Shown: one piece after another, positions 21,887-31,620 of the stretch | Numbering within the stretch: the first letter of the stretch is position 1 | How the letters are laid out: every line of letters starts with the position of its first letter | DNA from: Effrenium voratum | Lineage: Eukaryota > Sar > Dinophyceae > Suessiales > Symbiodiniaceae | Reading direction: 5' to 3' | Assembly: GCA_963377175.1 (NCBI GenBank) | Contig: CAUJNA010000855.1 | Coordinates: forward strand, 62,001-126,000 | DNA: 64,000 nt | Made by a program: the position numbers and the translations under genes | The notes under the pieces: model-generated | The model's input: the letters and a program-made list of their open reading frames with translations, nothing else | Told to the model about the DNA's origin: nothing | The model's database searches: none

Positions 21887-21902
21887 GAGTGATGCGGATT
21901 GG
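21887..21902. repeat. Target-site duplication of LINE-1, right copy
   Basis: GAGTGATGCGGATTGG, identical to 10425-10440; see the left copy. Confidence 0.95.
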
Positions 21903-23033
21903 GCAGGAGATCCACAGACAAGGAGGTCAGTTTCTTCCTGTGTGATCCTGCTCAACAATCAGATTCTGCGCTCGAGCTCGAGGGTGCAGAAAGCGGTGAG
22001 TCTTTCTTCTGGAGAGAGCGAATTTTACGCCAGTGTTTCTGCAGCAGCTGACGGTCTTTATCTCAAGGCCGGGATTGAGTTCATTCTTGGGAGTGGAGAC
22101 AACTTGCTCGTGAAGCTTATTGGTGACTCAGCAGCTGCGAGAGGAATTCAAACACGCAGAGGTGCTGGGAAGGTGAGACATCTCGAAGCCAAGTACTTGT
22201 GGCTTCAAGCCAAGACACAGGATGGCACCCTGCAGGTAGCCAGCGTTGGTACAAAATGGAATGTGGCAGATCTTGGAACGAAAGCGCTGAGCAAGTGTCG
22301 TATCAAGTTTTTGCTGAATCTTTTGAGCGTGCGAGATGAATGCCAAGACTATGCTTTGGTCGGTGAAGAAGAAGTAGAAGAGGAGTACGTGAAGCTGCAC
22401 CTCAAAGGTGTCATCAGGAGGATTGCTCATGAGGTGCAGGATGCAGATGGAGTTTCGTGTACAAGAGCGAATCAGAGTGCAAAGAAGATTTTGCGAATTG
22501 GACTTGCGAGTTCAATGGTCACTGGAGCGGCTGGCTCCAATGTGACAGACGCCTTGAGCCCAGAGCCCAATGGTTTGAGCTATGTTTTGCATGATATTGC
22601 ATTTGTACTGTGCGTGCTCGCAGTTGTGATGTTCGTTTTGCTTGGAATGTGGACAGCTTTTCAGTGGGTTTTCAAATCCTGCAGAAGGCAACCAGTACAG
22701 AACTCACGTGCACCCCTGGCAGTGCAGTCAGCAGAGGATGCAACAGCGGAGGTGAATTCAGTGTATGTTTGGGTGACGCCGAACGGTCGCCACTTTCACA
22801 AGCGTGCTTGCAAGTGGGTTATCAACAGAGAGGTGAGCCGAGTGACTGAAGATCAGGCTTTAGCGGCTCACTACAAGGTATGTCATTCATGCCATGCTCT
22901 TGGAAGCCGGCGCAGACATACTACCACTAGCAGCTCGTCTCAGGAGGTTGATGCTTTTCAAGTTGAGCGAGGTGCTTACTCTAGCACTGCTGCAAGAGAG
23001 AGAAGGCAGAGTGCGCAAAGGACTGGCCGGTGA
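21890..23033 (+). pseudogene. copia RNase H and unusual C-terminal extension
   Basis: The rest of the copia polyprotein after the nested LINE. RNase H continues from SDADW with AGDPQTRRSVSS, then VSLSSGESEFYA and the HLEAKYLWLQ block typical of copia. After the RNase H (to about 22330) the protein runs on for about 230 residues. One hydrophobic helix (AFVLCVLAVVMFVLLGMW, about 22597-22650) looks like a membrane segment, and is followed by a Cys/His module (RHFHKRACKW ... KVCHSCH, about 22786-22905) and a Ser/Arg-rich tail. The module recalls the small Ada/nuclease-type zinc-binding pattern in which an early Cys pairs with a later C-x-x-C. Copia elements normally end after RNase H, so this extension is unusual. 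Confidence 0.82.
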
Positions 23034-23183
23034 GATGGTCCCGAAATGGATGCCCGTTTTGCGACCACCTGCTTAGTCAGGCATGGGTCAGAGGGCGAGA
23101 AGCAGCTTTAGGTTTCACATGTTTTTTTGGCGGCTCGGAGAGCGGCCGGGTTCAGATGAATCCTCAACGCTTCGGATTAATCT

Positions 23184-23192
23184 GAGGCGGGG
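23184..23192 (+). promoter_or_regulatory. Candidate polypurine tract before the 3' LTR
   Basis: GAGGCGGGG lies directly against the TG of the 3' LTR, where second-strand synthesis would be primed. It is short and contains one pyrimidine, so identification rests on position. Confidence 0.5.
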
Positions 23193-23343
23193 TGCTAAAC
23201 ATGTAAGGCGCCGTAGACCCCTTGTGACACACATGTAGTTCATGATTAGGTGAACGATGTTTTTCCGCTTTGTGTTGGTCCATGCGAAACGGCATGTACG
23301 AACTGTGAGCCCGTGCAGGCGTCTCGGATGAAAAAGTTTAGCA
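23193..23343 (+). repeat. copia 3' LTR (151 bp)
   Basis: Partner of the 5' LTR at 4613-4763, 150 of 151 bases identical, followed at 23344-23348 by the AAAGC target duplication. Confidence 0.93.
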
Positions 23344-24510
23344 AAAGCACACCACGGGAGCTTCAAAGCCCTGACCCCGATCGTCCACACTGCAAATGCG
23401 CACCTAACAAAGTTGTTGACGCTTGCAACTGAGCCGAACGGGAGAACCACGGCCTGGCAAATCTCGTGCCCACCGCCCGGTCGATAAAGCGCAATGTACG
23501 CGTCGTCCAGTGACTCCAAGGAAATTGAAAACTTTTTGCACGCTTTGCTAAGGTCCCACAACCTCAGCAGCAATTGCTGACCTTGGCGGTTGCTGTCAGC
23601 CCTCATCAAACTTACAGCAAGCCCGACCACGACGTCGCAGTTGTGGACACTTATTGCCTCAGCCCTGGCCGTTGCCAAGTTAATACAGCTGGCTGCCATA
23701 TCGTCAATTGGCCAAACCTTCCCATGCTGAACAACCAAGAATCTACGGCTCACAGAACTGTGTGAAGGAATGTCTGACTCCTTGAACGGCCCCCGCAGCC
23801 AGCCTCTCCTGACCTCCTCACAGGTGACCTTCTAAAGGTCCTGATCGACATGAGGATCACCGGATGATCTAACGCTGGACAAGGTGGCTTCCCTCAAGCG
23901 ACCGGCTTGTCACGCGTGATGGTGGCAGGCCTGATGCGCGGCCTGAAAACATTGCTCACTGGCACTGGGCCAGTTAAATCGAACCCAGTGAGGAGCTGCT
24001 GCGGGAGGCTACGATCTTCATAGCCAATCTCATCAAGCAGAAACTTCAACATAGCCGGCCTCTTGGCGCTCAGTGTCTCCCTGCAATGCTCGGGCGCAGC
24101 AGCGCACAACCTTGCATCCTCTGTTCGCAACTCCAACGCTTTAAAAGCCCAGCGTCGAATTGTCTCAGTCCTTCCCAAAGCACACGCTGCAGCCGTGTCC
24201 GGGGAATTGCACCCCACCACGTCTGAAAGGTCACCCGGCAACAACTGTGCCAGATCCCGGGGCGCTTGCGCAACGCTGCTTGATACACACACTCCTCGGG
24301 CGTCCAAGGAATGCCAAAAATCTGGAGAGCCCTTCTTCCAGCTACAGCCTCATTCTCTGTCTCTGTCTTCACTGATTGCGAAACACAGGGCATAGCCGAA
24401 TTGACCCCAAAGGCACCAAGATCATTCAGTGCCGTCCTTTGGAGCAGGGGCAATGGCGACGGACTCTTCAACAGGCGCAATGGCGGCGGACTTTTCAACA
24501 ATGTCTTCAA
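23344..24510 (-). pseudogene. DIRS-like element: N-terminal and RT palm part (left half is at 3.7-4.6 kb)
   Basis: Upstream half of the minus-strand DIRS-like polymerase gene, read from about 24510 down in three frames. The first two (24510-24070 and 24307-23894) give FGIPWTPEE and then a block ending GFDLTGPVPVSNVF, the conserved region before the RT in this family. The third (from 23753) gives VWPIDDMAASCINLA, the palm motif A region WDLSKACKKFSI and VVLPFGSVASVNNFVR, ending KLPWCA at the copia target duplication. About 140 bases between 23753 and 23894 are unreadable as protein. The gene continues after the copia element at 4612. Confidence 0.65.
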
Positions 24511-26396
24511 CAGAATTTGCGTCGACAGAGTCTGTGACCGGCTTTGATGCTAATTCTTCCAATCCGGCGGAAGACGGTTGGGTGGAAGCCACTTTGGGTT
24601 TGTCTTGGACACCAGATGAGTTCTTGCTAGAAGTCAAAGGGGCCCGCCACCCAAAGCAATTTGTGTCTGGAATCAGCAAGGAGCTTGAGCAGTGTATTGT
24701 TGACAACGTTTCCTGCAGTAAAAAGAACTTGGCGGCGTCCAGGACTGAACAAATGCGCAAGTGGATGTTGAGAGCCTTGGAACTCAGGGACGATGAAACC
24801 CAGATGAAGCGTGACATGCCGCAGCGCAGAGCCAGTGTGCTTGGGACGAAAAGGATCCTGCTGTTCAAGGAGATGTTGTTGCACAGTGGTTATGGCGATT
24901 CTGCAATTGCGGACTGCATGAAGGAGGGGTTCGACCTCATGGGTCCAATCCCTCCTTCAGGCGTATTCCAGACAAAAGCCACGTTTGCATCTTTGCGCGA
25001 GGATCACGTTCGCGCGACTGCGGCCCAGACGCGAAAAGGTATTATCCACTCAGCCAGGCGTGAATCAGATGTTACGGTCAAAAGGCACTCATGTTGTGGA
25101 CGGGGTGCAGGTCCCCAAGGTCAGGCCGATTGACGACTACACTGAAAGCCTCATCAACTTGACGAACAGCAGCAGTGAGTCCATCGAAGTGCGCGGTATT
25201 GACGCGGTAGTGTCTGGTGTCGCTCTCAGAATTCGTGCTGCCAAAGAACAAGGTGTTAGCGAGAACCTCAACATCCGCACCATGGAAGGCCTACAAACAT
25301 TTGCCTCTTTCTGACAAGGCGCTACGTGATGCGTATATCGTGGTTGTCGATCCTGGTGACCGTCAGCCAAGGATCTTTCAGAGCCTTGTTCTTCCTTTCG
25401 GTGCCCGAGCCGCTGTCATGGGATTTTGCCGCACTTCACGGCTATTTGGCAGCTGGGAGTCTCCCTTTTGTACCTGCGTTGGAGTGTGTATTTTGATGAC
25501 TTTATCCTTGTAGATGATGCCTCTGAGAATGCGCCTCAACCTTGTTGTGACTGCTTTCTTTTCTCTGCTAGGATGGGAGATCGCGGACGACAAGGGGTCT
25601 GCTTTTGACTCCTGTGCAGAGGCGCTTGGCGTGATTTTCGACCTAGGTAACTGCAATTCGGGCATAGTGTATGTCAGGAACACTGCAGAGAGACAGCGCG
25701 AATTGGAGTTCTTCATTAATGGCATTCTTCAGAGAGGGAAGCTTCAACGTGGTGAGATAGCAGTGTTGCGAGGGCGTTTGTGGTTCGCAAACAATCAAGT
25801 TTTTGGAAGGCACACACGAATCCTCTTTGGCGAGTTGACTTGGATGTCCAAACACCCGGCTGGCTGTGTGTTAGACCGCCGTATGATGGAGGTGCTCGAA
25901 CAATTCAAGAAGTGCGTTTGCAAGGGTCCTCCCAGGTCACTCCAGCGCCTGCATCGTGACACTTTCCATTTGTTTACAGATGCTTGTTACGAACCTGGAG
26001 GAGTGGCCGGTCTTGGGTACCTTTTTGACTCCGCCTCAACTGGATGCAATACATGCAGTGCACAGTCAGGCGGAGGCTTTGGCCATTGCAACGGCCTTTG
26101 TGATTCATTCGGACATTTTCCAGCATGTTGACATTTCGGCTTTCAGTGATAATGAAGCTGCGCGTTCCTCTTTGATCAGTTGCCGATCAACCAACACCTT
26201 GCTGAGCAAGGTCATTGACTTTGTCACTACGGCCGAAATTTGTGAAGATCTGGCGACATGGTATGAGCGTGTTGCAAGTGCAGCCAATATCTCTGATGGA
26301 CCCTCCAGAGGCCAGTTTGAAGGTCTGGAAGGAACCCACAGATCATGTGTAATCTTAGATGATATTCTCGCAAGGCTTGGTGTCTTCAACCATTAG
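24429..26396 (+). pseudogene. Second DIRS-like RT/RNase H pseudogene, head to head with the first
   Basis: Read through five overlapping frames. An N-terminal part (24429-25133) ends in GFDLMGPIPPSGVFQ. The RT follows with VRPIDDYTESLINL (25120), a KHLPLSDKAL block (25300), LVLPFGARAAVMGF (25385) and an intact catalytic box YFDDFILV (about 25490-25513). The RT connection ALGVIFDLGNC and LRGRLWFANNQVFGR comes next. The RNase H part has LFTDACYEPGG, QAEALAIATAF, FSDNEAARSSL and ISDGPSRG, keeping its acidic residues. The two DIRS-like copies start within about 100 bp of each other on opposite strands and are clearly different sequences, so they are separate families and not an inverted duplication. 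Confidence 0.7.
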
Positions 26397-26402
26397 TGCC
26401 GG

Positions 26403-26608
26403 GGGATTGTGCGTTGAAGATGCATCGAAATCTCATGCGAGATAAGGATATGTCCATGTGGACGTCGTAAAATAGTGCGAGTGTGTCATTTATAAGGGAA
26501 TGTCAACAATGACCATATTTCTATATGAATGCTTGTATATGGTTTTGGTATGTGATGAATATTTTTGGTTTGGCTCAAGCGGAGCTCTTCGGAGCTAAGT
26601 AAAGAAGG
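26403..26608. repeat. Repeat R, copy 1 (left of LINE-2)
   Basis: About 205 bp from GGGATTGTGCGTTGAAG to GGAGCTAAGTAAAGAAG. It recurs right of LINE-2 at 37147-37428 with an extra tandem copy of its first 62 bp. It directly follows the stop of the DIRS-like pseudogene. It contains TTTGGCTCAAG, 11 bases of the spliced-leader end, at about 26570. Confidence 0.85.
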
Positions 26609-26646
26609 TGCCACTCTTCGCAGAAGATAAAACCTTCTTTGCGTGC

Positions 26647-26691
26647 GTAGAACTCCCCCCCCCCCTTAATGTTTGGGGGGGGGGGTTTTTG
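26647..26691. repeat. Poly-C / poly-G inverted repeat
   Basis: A run of about 13 C is followed by TTAATGTTT and a run of about 13 G, so the strand can fold on itself. Such sequence is prone to assembly error and to G-quadruplex formation. No gene lies between 26609 and 26844. Confidence 0.7.
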
Positions 26692-26844
26692 GGGCCCGCT
26701 TGAGTTGTGCCTGTGCGCGGTTTGCCTTACGTGTTGATGAAACCTCGGTTCTTATTGGTTACACGTGGTTGGCGTGATAGTATTTGCTTGTGCATGTGCA
26801 CAATGTATTTCATGCAGCCGAACGTAAATTTGGCTCAGTGGTGG

Positions 26845-26895
26845 CCGTAGCCATTTTGGCTCAAGCCATTTTGGCTCAAGCCATTTTGGCTCAAG
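26845..26895 (+). repeat. Dinoflagellate spliced-leader exon plus two relict copies
   Basis: Bases 26845-26865 are the DinoSL exon, starting CCGTAG and ending CCATTTTGGCTCAAG. Two exact 15-base copies of CCATTTTGGCTCAAG follow at 26866-26880 and 26881-26895. In dinoflagellates each round of trans-splicing onto a retroposed transcript leaves the previous leader, shortened at its internal AG, downstream of the new one. Three copies therefore record at least three rounds. This defines the 5' end of LINE-2 and identifies the genome. Confidence 0.95.
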
Positions 26896-26967
26896 GGTGT
26901 CACCTAGAAGTTGCCACAGCGCAACCTGGTTCGCTGAGCCTCTAGTTCCACCTTTTCAGTAGACGCT

Positions 26968-27555
26968 ATGGAGTGCGATGGCCCTTATCCACAGATGGAT
27001 TTGCAGATTGTGCTGCCATTATGCTGGGGACCTTTCAGGTTGAAAGTGCCTAGTGACGTGTCAATCAAGCAAGCCTTGGGCATTGTGGACTTGCAGCGCT
27101 TCGCAGATGCTTGTTTCGTGCAAGGCCGACAGATCTCAGCCAATGCTATGACTCACACTTTACAAGGTGAGATTTTGTATCTAGGATCGCCTGTTCGGCC
27201 ACCTCGAACGCCCAGATCCTTACCTGTGCCGAAGCCTGTTTTTGACCTGCGTGGAGATGAGGAATCTTTTCTTGGCACGGCCATTCTGGTTGCTCACACC
27301 ACCAACTTGAAGGACCAACGTGTCGTGTCTGTTCTTTGCGCCCGCCTGGAGCTCAATGAGTTTGATGGTCACAATTTCGTTTATTTCACCGACATGATCA
27401 ACCCAGATCACAACCTCGGTTCGAAAACTCGAGTTTGCATCAAGACGACATGCAGCTTGCCCATCCTTGAGCCAGGCCGTACCTGCACGTTGCACCAGGT
27501 AAGATGGAATGCCCGCGGCGATTCAGCAATCTTCTTTCTGTCGATCCCTCCGTGA
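26968..27555 (+). pseudogene. LINE-2 ORF1 N-terminal part, function unknown
   Basis: First open frame after the leader, 195 codons, starting 72 bases after the last leader relict. No catalytic motif is seen. The segment DLQIVLPLCWGPFRLKVP has the alternating pattern of a small beta-grasp domain like those in LINE-1. The frame ends in IFFLSIPP, and the methyltransferase starts in the next frame at about 27540, so the two were probably one protein. Confidence 0.5.
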
Positions 27556-28888
27556 GACTCCACGTTTTCCTTTGGCGGTTTGTGAGACTTTTGCTGGTGG
27601 GTATGCAGGTTGGTCTCGTGCTATCAATGCTGACATCTCCTTGAAAGACCTCTTCATGGTCAAAACAGCAATCGACCACGACACGATTGCCGCAGAAGTG
27701 TATGCAAAGAATTTCGACACTGAAGTTACTACGACGGAGAGTTTCCTCAGCATGTCAATCATTCCTCTTCATACTTTTTTGTGCGAAGATTTCAACGCCA
27801 GGTCGATGCATTTGATTCAGAACATCCAACAGCACGAGATCTGGACGGCAAGCCTACCGTGTCAACCGTGGAGCTCGGCGTCCAGAAAGGCAGGCTTGAA
27901 GTCACCTGAGGGCAGAGTATGGCATGAATTTGCGAGAGCCATATCAATCGCACGACCCCGGTGCATTCTGTTGGAGAACGTGGCACCGTTGGTTGAGCAT
28001 GAACATTGGCCCATTTTGCGGAATTTGTTCACTGACGCAAAGTATCGCATTGCGTGGCAGACCGTTCAAGATGGATTGGAACATGCCAGCTGTACGAACA
28101 GACGCAGGTGGCTTGCCATCCTTATTGACAGTTTGACCCCTTTCCGTGATCCTGCACCGTTCACAGTCATGTGGCAAGCCTTGCGGCCCATCAAGCTTTC
28201 ACTTCGTGCGGTGGTGCCACTTTCGTTGCCCCCTGGTCACCGTGATAGTTTGACACTTGACCCAGACACTCTGGAGCGCTACGCACATCCAAGGTTCATG
28301 CGAAAGGGTGACACTCTTGCCAGCCGTGAAGTGTGCAATGCAGGTCGACTTGCCACGGCCATGGCTGCGTATACCACGCAGCATGATTTGCCTGATGACC
28401 TTTTGCAAGAAAAAGGACTTTTTGGCCAGATTGTCAATTGCCACCCGGAAACCAACATTTACCGTTTTCTATCTCCGTTTGAGACTGCCCTCGCGCTAGT
28501 GAACACGGATTTTTTGATCCTCCCTGAAGACGTCAAAAGTGCGGCCCGCATGGTAGGCAATGCGATTTCAGTGTGCCATGCAGCAATCGTGTTGCGTCAG
28601 TGCATCAACGTCTATGCTCGGGCTGGCATCATCAGTCATCTGAACCCAGAAACCTGTATTGCGCGGCTTTTGCTTCGCAAAATGACTCGGTTCAATGCAA
28701 ATGTGAGTCAGTATGGGCAAGGTTGGATCATCATGGACCAGTCGACTCCGCCCACGACTCCTGGGCAAGAGCAACCTCACCCTGTTTCCAGCTCACAGAT
28801 TGTGTCACCAACCCAGCAGTTCAAGAGTGTTGTCGAAATTACATGTGTCACCGTCAGGACTGTCGACTGCAAAGCACATGGCTGGTGA
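27509..28888 (+). CDS. LINE-2 C5-cytosine DNA methyltransferase
   Basis: Residues about 20-400 form a complete C5-cytosine methyltransferase. Motif I is CETFAGGYAGWS (25-36), a motif II-like acidic end is TAIDHDTIAAEVY, motif IV is SLPCQPWSSASRKAG with the catalytic Cys118 in the canonical PCQPWS form, motif VI is LLENVAPL (154-161), motif VIII is CTNRRRWLAIL, and motif X is MVGNAISVCHAAIVL. It would methylate cytosine C5 in DNA using S-adenosylmethionine. Related retrotransposon enzymes in dinoflagellates have been reported to methylate CG sites; the site preference of this one cannot be read from sequence. The frame ends at 28888 and ORF1 continues in other frames. Confidence 0.88.
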   Translation: MPAAIQQSSFCRSLRETPRFPLAVCETFAGGYAGWSRAINADISLKDLFMVKTAIDHDTIAAEVYAKNFDTEVTTTESFLSMSIIPLHTFLCEDFNARSMHLIQNIQQHEIWTASLPCQPWSSASRKAGLKSPEGRVWHEFARAISIARPRCILLENVAPLVEHEHWPILRNLFTDAKYRIAWQTVQDGLEHASCTNRRRWLAILIDSLTPFRDPAPFTVMWQALRPIKLSLRAVVPLSLPPGHRDSLTLDPDTLERYAHPRFMRKGDTLASREVCNAGRLATAMAAYTTQHDLPDDLLQEKGLFGQIVNCHPETNIYRFLSPFETALALVNTDFLILPEDVKSAARMVGNAISVCHAAIVLRQCINVYARAGIISHLNPETCIARLLLRKMTRFNANVSQYGQGWIIMDQSTPPTTPGQEQPHPVSSSQIVSPTQQFKSVVEITCVTVRTVDCKAHGW

Positions 28889-28900
28889 CCAGCTCTTGAC

Positions 28901-31005
28901 GTGACATCCCATGAAGGCCAACAGCTTTTCATCAGACGTTGCAACAGTGAGTCCTTCACACCGTGCGATTGGCTCAGTCCCGTTGACTCAGATTCTGTGC
29001 GCGTTGTCTTGCCCTTGGAGGCGCCCTGGAATTTTCATGAAGCTTGCGAAGTGGCCTGCTTGTTAGAGAGCATTCATGAAAGCAACCTCAACGCAATCAG
29101 GGCAGAAAAATGCAGCAGTTCCATGTAATGTTGTTCCATTCGACCGAGTGCCTTCTCGACATCACCATCCCGCTGAAAGACGTGCGTGATGTGCGATCCA
29201 AAATTGGCAAGACGCCTGTGTCTCTCAACCTTGATACGCATTTGCCTGTCCCGTGCATGTTCCGCAATCCGATTCATTGTTGGCGAGTTGATTTTGCTGA
29301 CGTGCCTGTCCCTGGGGACGCCCCGCATGCACCCACGCCTAAGCGAAGGTGCCTGGACCAAAGTGTGCCACACAGTGCTCATGACACACACATTGCTCCA
29401 ATGCCTAACTTCATTAGGTTGGCCATTGGTTTTGCTGGAGACCACATTGAGGAAATTCGCGTGGATCCGAGGGAAACCATTTGGGCCATTGCACAGTCGT
29501 GGTGCGGAGAGAAGGCGATAGCACTTCGCGAGATCAGGAGCAATGGTAATCAAATTGCTCTGGACCAATTGCCAGCTTCAGTAGACGGCCAAGTGATCCG
29601 ATGCTTTCTTGTGGGAGTGCCTGGAGGTGCCAAGCAACACATCAAAAGTCAATTGGCGCAGATCTTCATCCAGGGAAGCATCCCATCCAAGCTTGTAGCG
29701 CCGATTGTGGCCCAGGCTGTGAGCGCAGTGCCTGCGAGTGAGCTCAATGCAATTGTCAATGCCCATGACGGAATTGACAAGCATGAGGCATTGTGCACAC
29801 TTGTCCGAGCGCATGGAATTAACATCCCGATTCCAGAACACTCAGATCGCGAGAACAAGCCTGCAGCAATTCGACCCCATAGCAAGGGCAAAGGCAAAGG
29901 GAAGCATAAAGTGCAGTCTTTTGAGCCGAAAGACTTCCGTCTTGATCCCTCTTTTTTTGCCCGCAGCACAGGTGGGGAGATTGGCATCGCTTCGGAAATC
30001 TCCAGCAATGCCACTGGTGTCATGATCGGTACCTATGACCAGCTTGTACCGTGGTTGAGAACAGGAAAAACTCTACCAGACGAGCTTGGAGTCATCCTCA
30101 TGAAACCGCCGCCTCAGGATTGTCCTGCAATGTTTCGTGTGCAAGCCATCACCTTTCCGGCATATGATTGTGCAGGTCGGAAATTTCTTCTCAGAGGGCA
30201 CCTTGTCCAGCTTGGACCCAATGACATCAAGTTATCGTGTGATGAGCTAAAGACTGAGGTGCCAGAAACTGCTACCATCCACCTCACTGTGTGCAAACCA
30301 GATTTCACTAATGACGAGTGGAACCGGATCATTGAGGCACCTGCCCGGCAGATCCTTGCGAGAGTCAGATTGCTAGAGAATCGGAAACTAATCAAAGCTG
30401 TATGGGGCAGATCATTCCGTGCCAACGGCAAACTGGCTTCGCCGCAAGTGGCCACATCCGTCAGATGCTTTGTGGCCATCCAGAAAGACAAGATGGAAAC
30501 CGCCATGCAGGAATCTGGATTCTCACGTGTCTACATCTCACCAGCTGAGGAAGGTGATTTCAAACCCGATCTCACCTACCTTTTGACATGGACTCGGGCA
30601 GCATCCAGACCGGAAGTCGAGGCGATTTTGGTCTCTGTTGCAGGTCATCTTGGATACATCCAAGGACGGAACGGTTTTGCCATTCGAACATTGTATTCGC
30701 AAGCGTCCGCTGTGTGGAAACTTTGCAGACCAGATGATCCTTTCCGTGAGCCAATCAGGCCAGTTCACCGATACAACCTGTCAGGGCTCCCCTCGTCTTA
30801 CGACAGCAACATGCTTGAGGCGGTTTTTGACAAGATGGAATGGAAAGCGCGCCCTGTTAAGAGAGCTCGTGGCTGTGTTTGGCATGTTGCTTCGGAGGCC
30901 CCCGTGAAAGAGCGCACGTTCGTCCTCAATGGACATACAGTCATGCTCACTTCCGTTGATCAGCACCTTGGTTGCAGGACAGGGCCAACCGCAGATGTGT
31001 GCTAG
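28901..31005 (+). pseudogene. LINE-2 ORF1 middle: small repeated domains and ORF1-like domain
   Basis: Two frames, 28901-29128 and 29110-31005, are joined near 29105. The first part contains a small domain (FIRRCNSESFTPCDWL onward). The second contains IRLAIGFAGDHIEEIRV, ending FLVGVPGGAKQ, similar in style to the RGGVK modules of LINE-1. A Lys/Gly linker (HSKGKGKGKHKVQ) precedes the large domain (FRLDPSFFARSTGGEIGIAS through GYIQGRNGFAIRTL) that aligns along its length with LINE-1 ORF1 (residues about 870-1140). This is probably the nucleic-acid-binding ORF1 domain. The frame ends at 31005. Confidence 0.6.
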
Positions 31006-31411
31006 CAGCAAGGCTGACAAGCAAGATCTAGATCCTTGGAGTACGCATAAGACTCAGGCGTTGCCGAGTGCACCACAAGGACCAGCATCAGCCCAAAATG
31101 CCAAAATGGTTGAGCTTGAGCGCCAGATGCTTCAATTGCAACAAAAGCAGGAGACGCTTGCAACTGAGACATCCGACAAGATTGCGCACGTGCAAAATGA
31201 CTTGAAAACCTTGTCAGATCAGACGCGAATGCAATTTTCCTCATTTGCTCAGCAAATCCAATCTGATATGCAAAGTATGAATGAGGGCATTCGCACCACG
31301 TTGGCAGATCAGTTGAAACATGCCCTTGCAGTGCAGAGTGAAGAGATCGTGAGAGCAATGCGAAGCAATCCAGAGGCCGAATTTGAACATAAGCGCCCCA
31401 AGAGTGGGTGA
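30929..31411 (+). CDS. LINE-2 ORF1 C-terminal coiled coil
   Basis: Overlaps the end of the previous frame and continues after a shift near 30960. Residues about 45-130 (VELERQMLQLQQKQETLATE ... MQFSSFAQQIQSDMQS) form a strong heptad coiled coil. The C-terminus is basic (HKRPKSG). It is the counterpart of 15575-16159 in LINE-1, and a multimerisation role is inferred. Confidence 0.65.
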   Translation: MDIQSCSLPLISTLVAGQGQPQMCASSKADKQDLDPWSTHKTQALPSAPQGPASAQNAKMVELERQMLQLQQKQETLATETSDKIAHVQNDLKTLSDQTRMQFSSFAQQIQSDMQSMNEGIRTTLADQLKHALAVQSEEIVRAMRSNPEAEFEHKRPKSG

Positions 31412-31620
31412 AATCCATTTAGATTCGTTGACAAATCACATCTCTCTTGTTTTGGAGTGAAGGTCATTCAGAACCTGTTTCAGAGCAATGACTTGATGAA
31501 TCATAAGAGGTGTGGTTTCATCAGAAGAGCATTCGAGGACTTCCCTCGATGTTTGGGGTTTGGCATGCAAATTGGCATGCGAAATGGGATGTTTGTTCCA
31601 CAGGAACATCAATCTGACAA

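Larger units (their letters stand above)
4613..23343 (+). mobile_element. Ty1/copia LTR retrotransposon, split by a nested LINE
   Basis: The element is bounded by 151-bp LTRs (4613-4763 and 23193-23343) that begin TG, end CA and differ at one position, and by the AAAGC target duplication. Its order is gag, protease, integrase, RT and RNase H, which is diagnostic of copia because integrase precedes RT. Its own length without the nested LINE (10441-21886) and one copy of the 16-bp duplication is about 7.3 kb. The coding region has at least two frameshifts (near 8250 and 9860) besides the LINE insertion. It sits inside the RT gene of an older minus-strand DIRS-like element. The one-mismatch LTR pair suggests a fairly recent insertion, although 151 bp gives a weak clock. 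Confidence 0.93.
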
